DNA from: Pithys albifrons albifrons
Lineage: Eukaryota; Chordata; Aves; Passeriformes; Thamnophilidae
Assembly: GCF_047495875.1 (NCBI RefSeq)
Contig: NC_092459.1
Span: 39,606,490 to 39,670,489 of the forward strand
DNA: 64,000 nt
Reading direction: 5' to 3'
The notes beneath the pieces were generated by a model, which saw nothing but the letters and a program-made list of their open reading frames with translations, was not told the DNA's origin and did no database searches. Made by a program: the position numbers and the translations under genes. Positions 62,733 to 64,000 of this stretch are shown here, piece by piece (the stretch's first letter is position 1; every line of letters begins with the position of its first letter).

Positions 62733-63128
62733 TCAGTACTTCAGTCTTTTACTCATCCTGTCACTCTTTCCCCCCACATCCAATAAAAGATTTTCCTTAG
62801 TCCTCCTTATGTTGTTGATGTATTTATAGAAACATTTTTTGTTGTCTGAGTCCCCCTTGTCAATTTTCTGAGAATTGAAAACTAATTTTGTAATTGCTGT
62901 GCCCAAGGCAGCCTCCAACCATCACATCACCCACAAGTCCTTCTCTGTTCACAAACAAAAGGTATAGCAGAACACTTTCCCTAGTAGGCTCACTCACCGG
63001 CTCTGTGGGGGTGCTATCCTCCATACACTCCAGGAACCTCCTGGACTGTTTCCTCTCTACTGTATTGCATTTCCTACAGATCCTACAGAATTTGAAGTTC
63101 CCAATAAGAACAAAGACTAGCAAAATCT
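62733..63128 (-). pseudogene. CR1 endonuclease C-terminus and linker
   Basis: Minus-strand frames contain Glu-Arg-Lys-Gln-Ser-Arg-Arg-Phe-Leu-Glu-Cys, Val-Asn-Arg-Glu-Gly-Leu-Val-Gly-Asp-Val-Met-Val-Gly and Cys-Leu-Gly-His-Ser-Asn. The last is the end of the apurinic-type endonuclease (the His-bearing 'SDH' region, here Ser-Asn-Tyr, so the catalytic His is lost). The linker follows with Lys-Lys-Cys-Phe-Tyr-Lys-Tyr-Ile-Asn-Asn. The homology starts near an Ile-Gly-Asn-Phe phrase at about 63.1 kb, which marks the 5' truncation point. Confidence 0.8.
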
Positions 63129-63371
63129 TATTTGCTTGTATCATAGAAAATGCTATGCAAAGCTAGTGAAGCCATATGGTAACAGATCAAAAGGACTTTT
63201 TTGACCTTTTTTTTCCCTTTTTTTGGCTGCAGACTGGCTTCCTACCACGCTGTCATGCTTTAGAACTGATGCCTGCCAGCTACATTTTCTGTGTTTACAA
63301 TGACATAAGGATGTGTTATGCTACAGAGGAACTAATAGCTTATTTATTATATCTTTATTATAGCAATGTAA

Positions 63372-63393
63372 TTAGCAATATTATTATTGCTAA
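63372..63393 (+). other. 8-bp hairpin with 6-nt AT loop
   Basis: TTAGCAAT and ATTGCTAA pair exactly around ATTATT. A further TAGCAATG copy lies just upstream (63361-63368). Probably chance in AT-rich DNA. Confidence 0.4.
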
Positions 63394-63550
63394 GCATCAC
63401 TATCACCTCTTGTCATCACCATGTAACTCCAATGTAAGTCACTGTGTGCTTTATATACCAGACAAAATTATTGAGTGAGTTTACGTGATATTGTCTTGCT
63501 CATACTTCATGGGATTATATGGCTGTGTTCTGCTGGTATACTGAGGATTT

Positions 63551-63586
63551 GCTACAGAAAATGCTACAGTAAACGCTACAGTAAAC
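63551..63586 (+). repeat. 12-bp tandem repeat, three copies
   Basis: The unit GCTACAGTAAAC occurs twice exactly, preceded by GCTACAGAAAAT with two mismatches. It is a short minisatellite-like array. Confidence 0.75.
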
Positions 63587-64000
63587 CAGCATTATGACTA
63601 CATGACTTTCTGCGCAAAGCGTTCACCTCTGGTGTTTGTTTATTCTTTCTTCCTTCAAGAACATGGAATGTACTTCTATGACTTTAAAACTTACAGCAGC
63701 CTCAGTGTGAGTTACATGAAAAAATCAGAATTTTTCATATTTGTAAAAAGTAATTTTTGTTTCTGGACTTGTACAATTACCATAACTGCCTTTGCTGTAA
63801 ATGTTCCCTTAGACCACTTGAATAAAAGAAAAAGTAATAAACTGGGATGTGGCCAGAAATCAGGTGCATGACAAAGTCAGATTTTGAGTTATGTCTGTTT
63901 TTTGAAATAATTGTCCCCTCTAGAGGTTATATTGGGGTTTTTAAAATCACTTTTCCTCTAAATGACCTTGCATATAGATTATTTTGAAATACAGTATAAC

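Larger units (their letters stand above)
61176..63128 (-). mobile_element. CR1 LINE, 5'-truncated, minus strand
   Basis: CR1 is the dominant avian non-LTR retrotransposon. Its ORF2 encodes an endonuclease and a reverse transcriptase. This copy reads right to left, from the last part of the endonuclease (63128-62880), through a linker (62900-62740), the RT domain (62550-62035) and the C-terminal part (61860-61435), to the 3' UTR and terminal microsatellite (about 61195-61176; the plus strand shows CACAGAATCATATAATAGAATC). It lacks ORF1 and the N-terminal endonuclease, as most CR1 copies do. Frameshifts, stops and an internal deletion of the RT catalytic core show it is inactive. It is clearly younger than the 37 kb copy because long peptide stretches are still readable. 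Confidence 0.9.
63130..64000. other. Noncoding flank with small repeats
   Basis: No gene is supported. It holds an ATT-rich hairpin (63372-63393), a 12-bp tandem triplicate (63551-63586) and short frames of 89-100 codons without recognisable families. Confidence 0.5.

Overview
The window looks like noncoding vertebrate DNA, most likely from a bird. It is AT-rich, has no prokaryotic-style gene organisation, and holds no reading frame that I recognise as a host protein. The organism call rests on its transposons. A 5'-truncated CR1 LINE at about 61.18-63.13 kb (minus strand) has the avian-type 3' end with a CAGAAT/ATTCTATG-like terminal microsatellite, and recognisable endonuclease, reverse transcriptase and C-terminal segments. 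A second, older CR1 lies at 37.0-37.8 kb and a CR1 3' tail at 38.46 kb. The species cannot be told from the sequence alone.

Layout. 0-2.5 kb: nothing recognisable. 2.5-3.6 kb: an LTR-like block on the minus strand (TATA box, AATAAA) followed downstream by an isolated 106-codon frame with a signal-peptide-like start. 3.6-17 kb: simple repeats and no supported gene. 17.1-17.85 kb: a G-quadruplex motif followed by a block that reads like a conserved developmental enhancer (homeodomain-type cores and CpGs in AT-rich DNA). 18-30 kb: simple repeats, one ancient repeat relic, a 37-bp C-tract and weak enhancer-like blocks. 30-37 kb: mostly featureless. 37-38.5 kb: a composite of a CR1 relic, a putative solo LTR and a second CR1 tail. 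39-42 kb: A/T-rich tracts and a (TTGG)14 microsatellite. 42.9-46.3 kb: three enhancer-like blocks close together. 46-61 kb: featureless apart from small hairpins, a CA-rich repeat, a 31-bp poly(A) and ancient repeat relics. 61.2-63.1 kb: the younger CR1. 63.1-64 kb: small tandem and inverted repeats.

The window is best read as part of a gene desert or a very large intron. If it has a function, that function is probably cis-regulatory. I found no CRISPR array, rRNA, tRNA, operon or novel enzymatic system. The enhancer-like calls come only from motif density and composition and need a cross-species alignment. The transposon calls rest on family features that I recognise, not on a database search.
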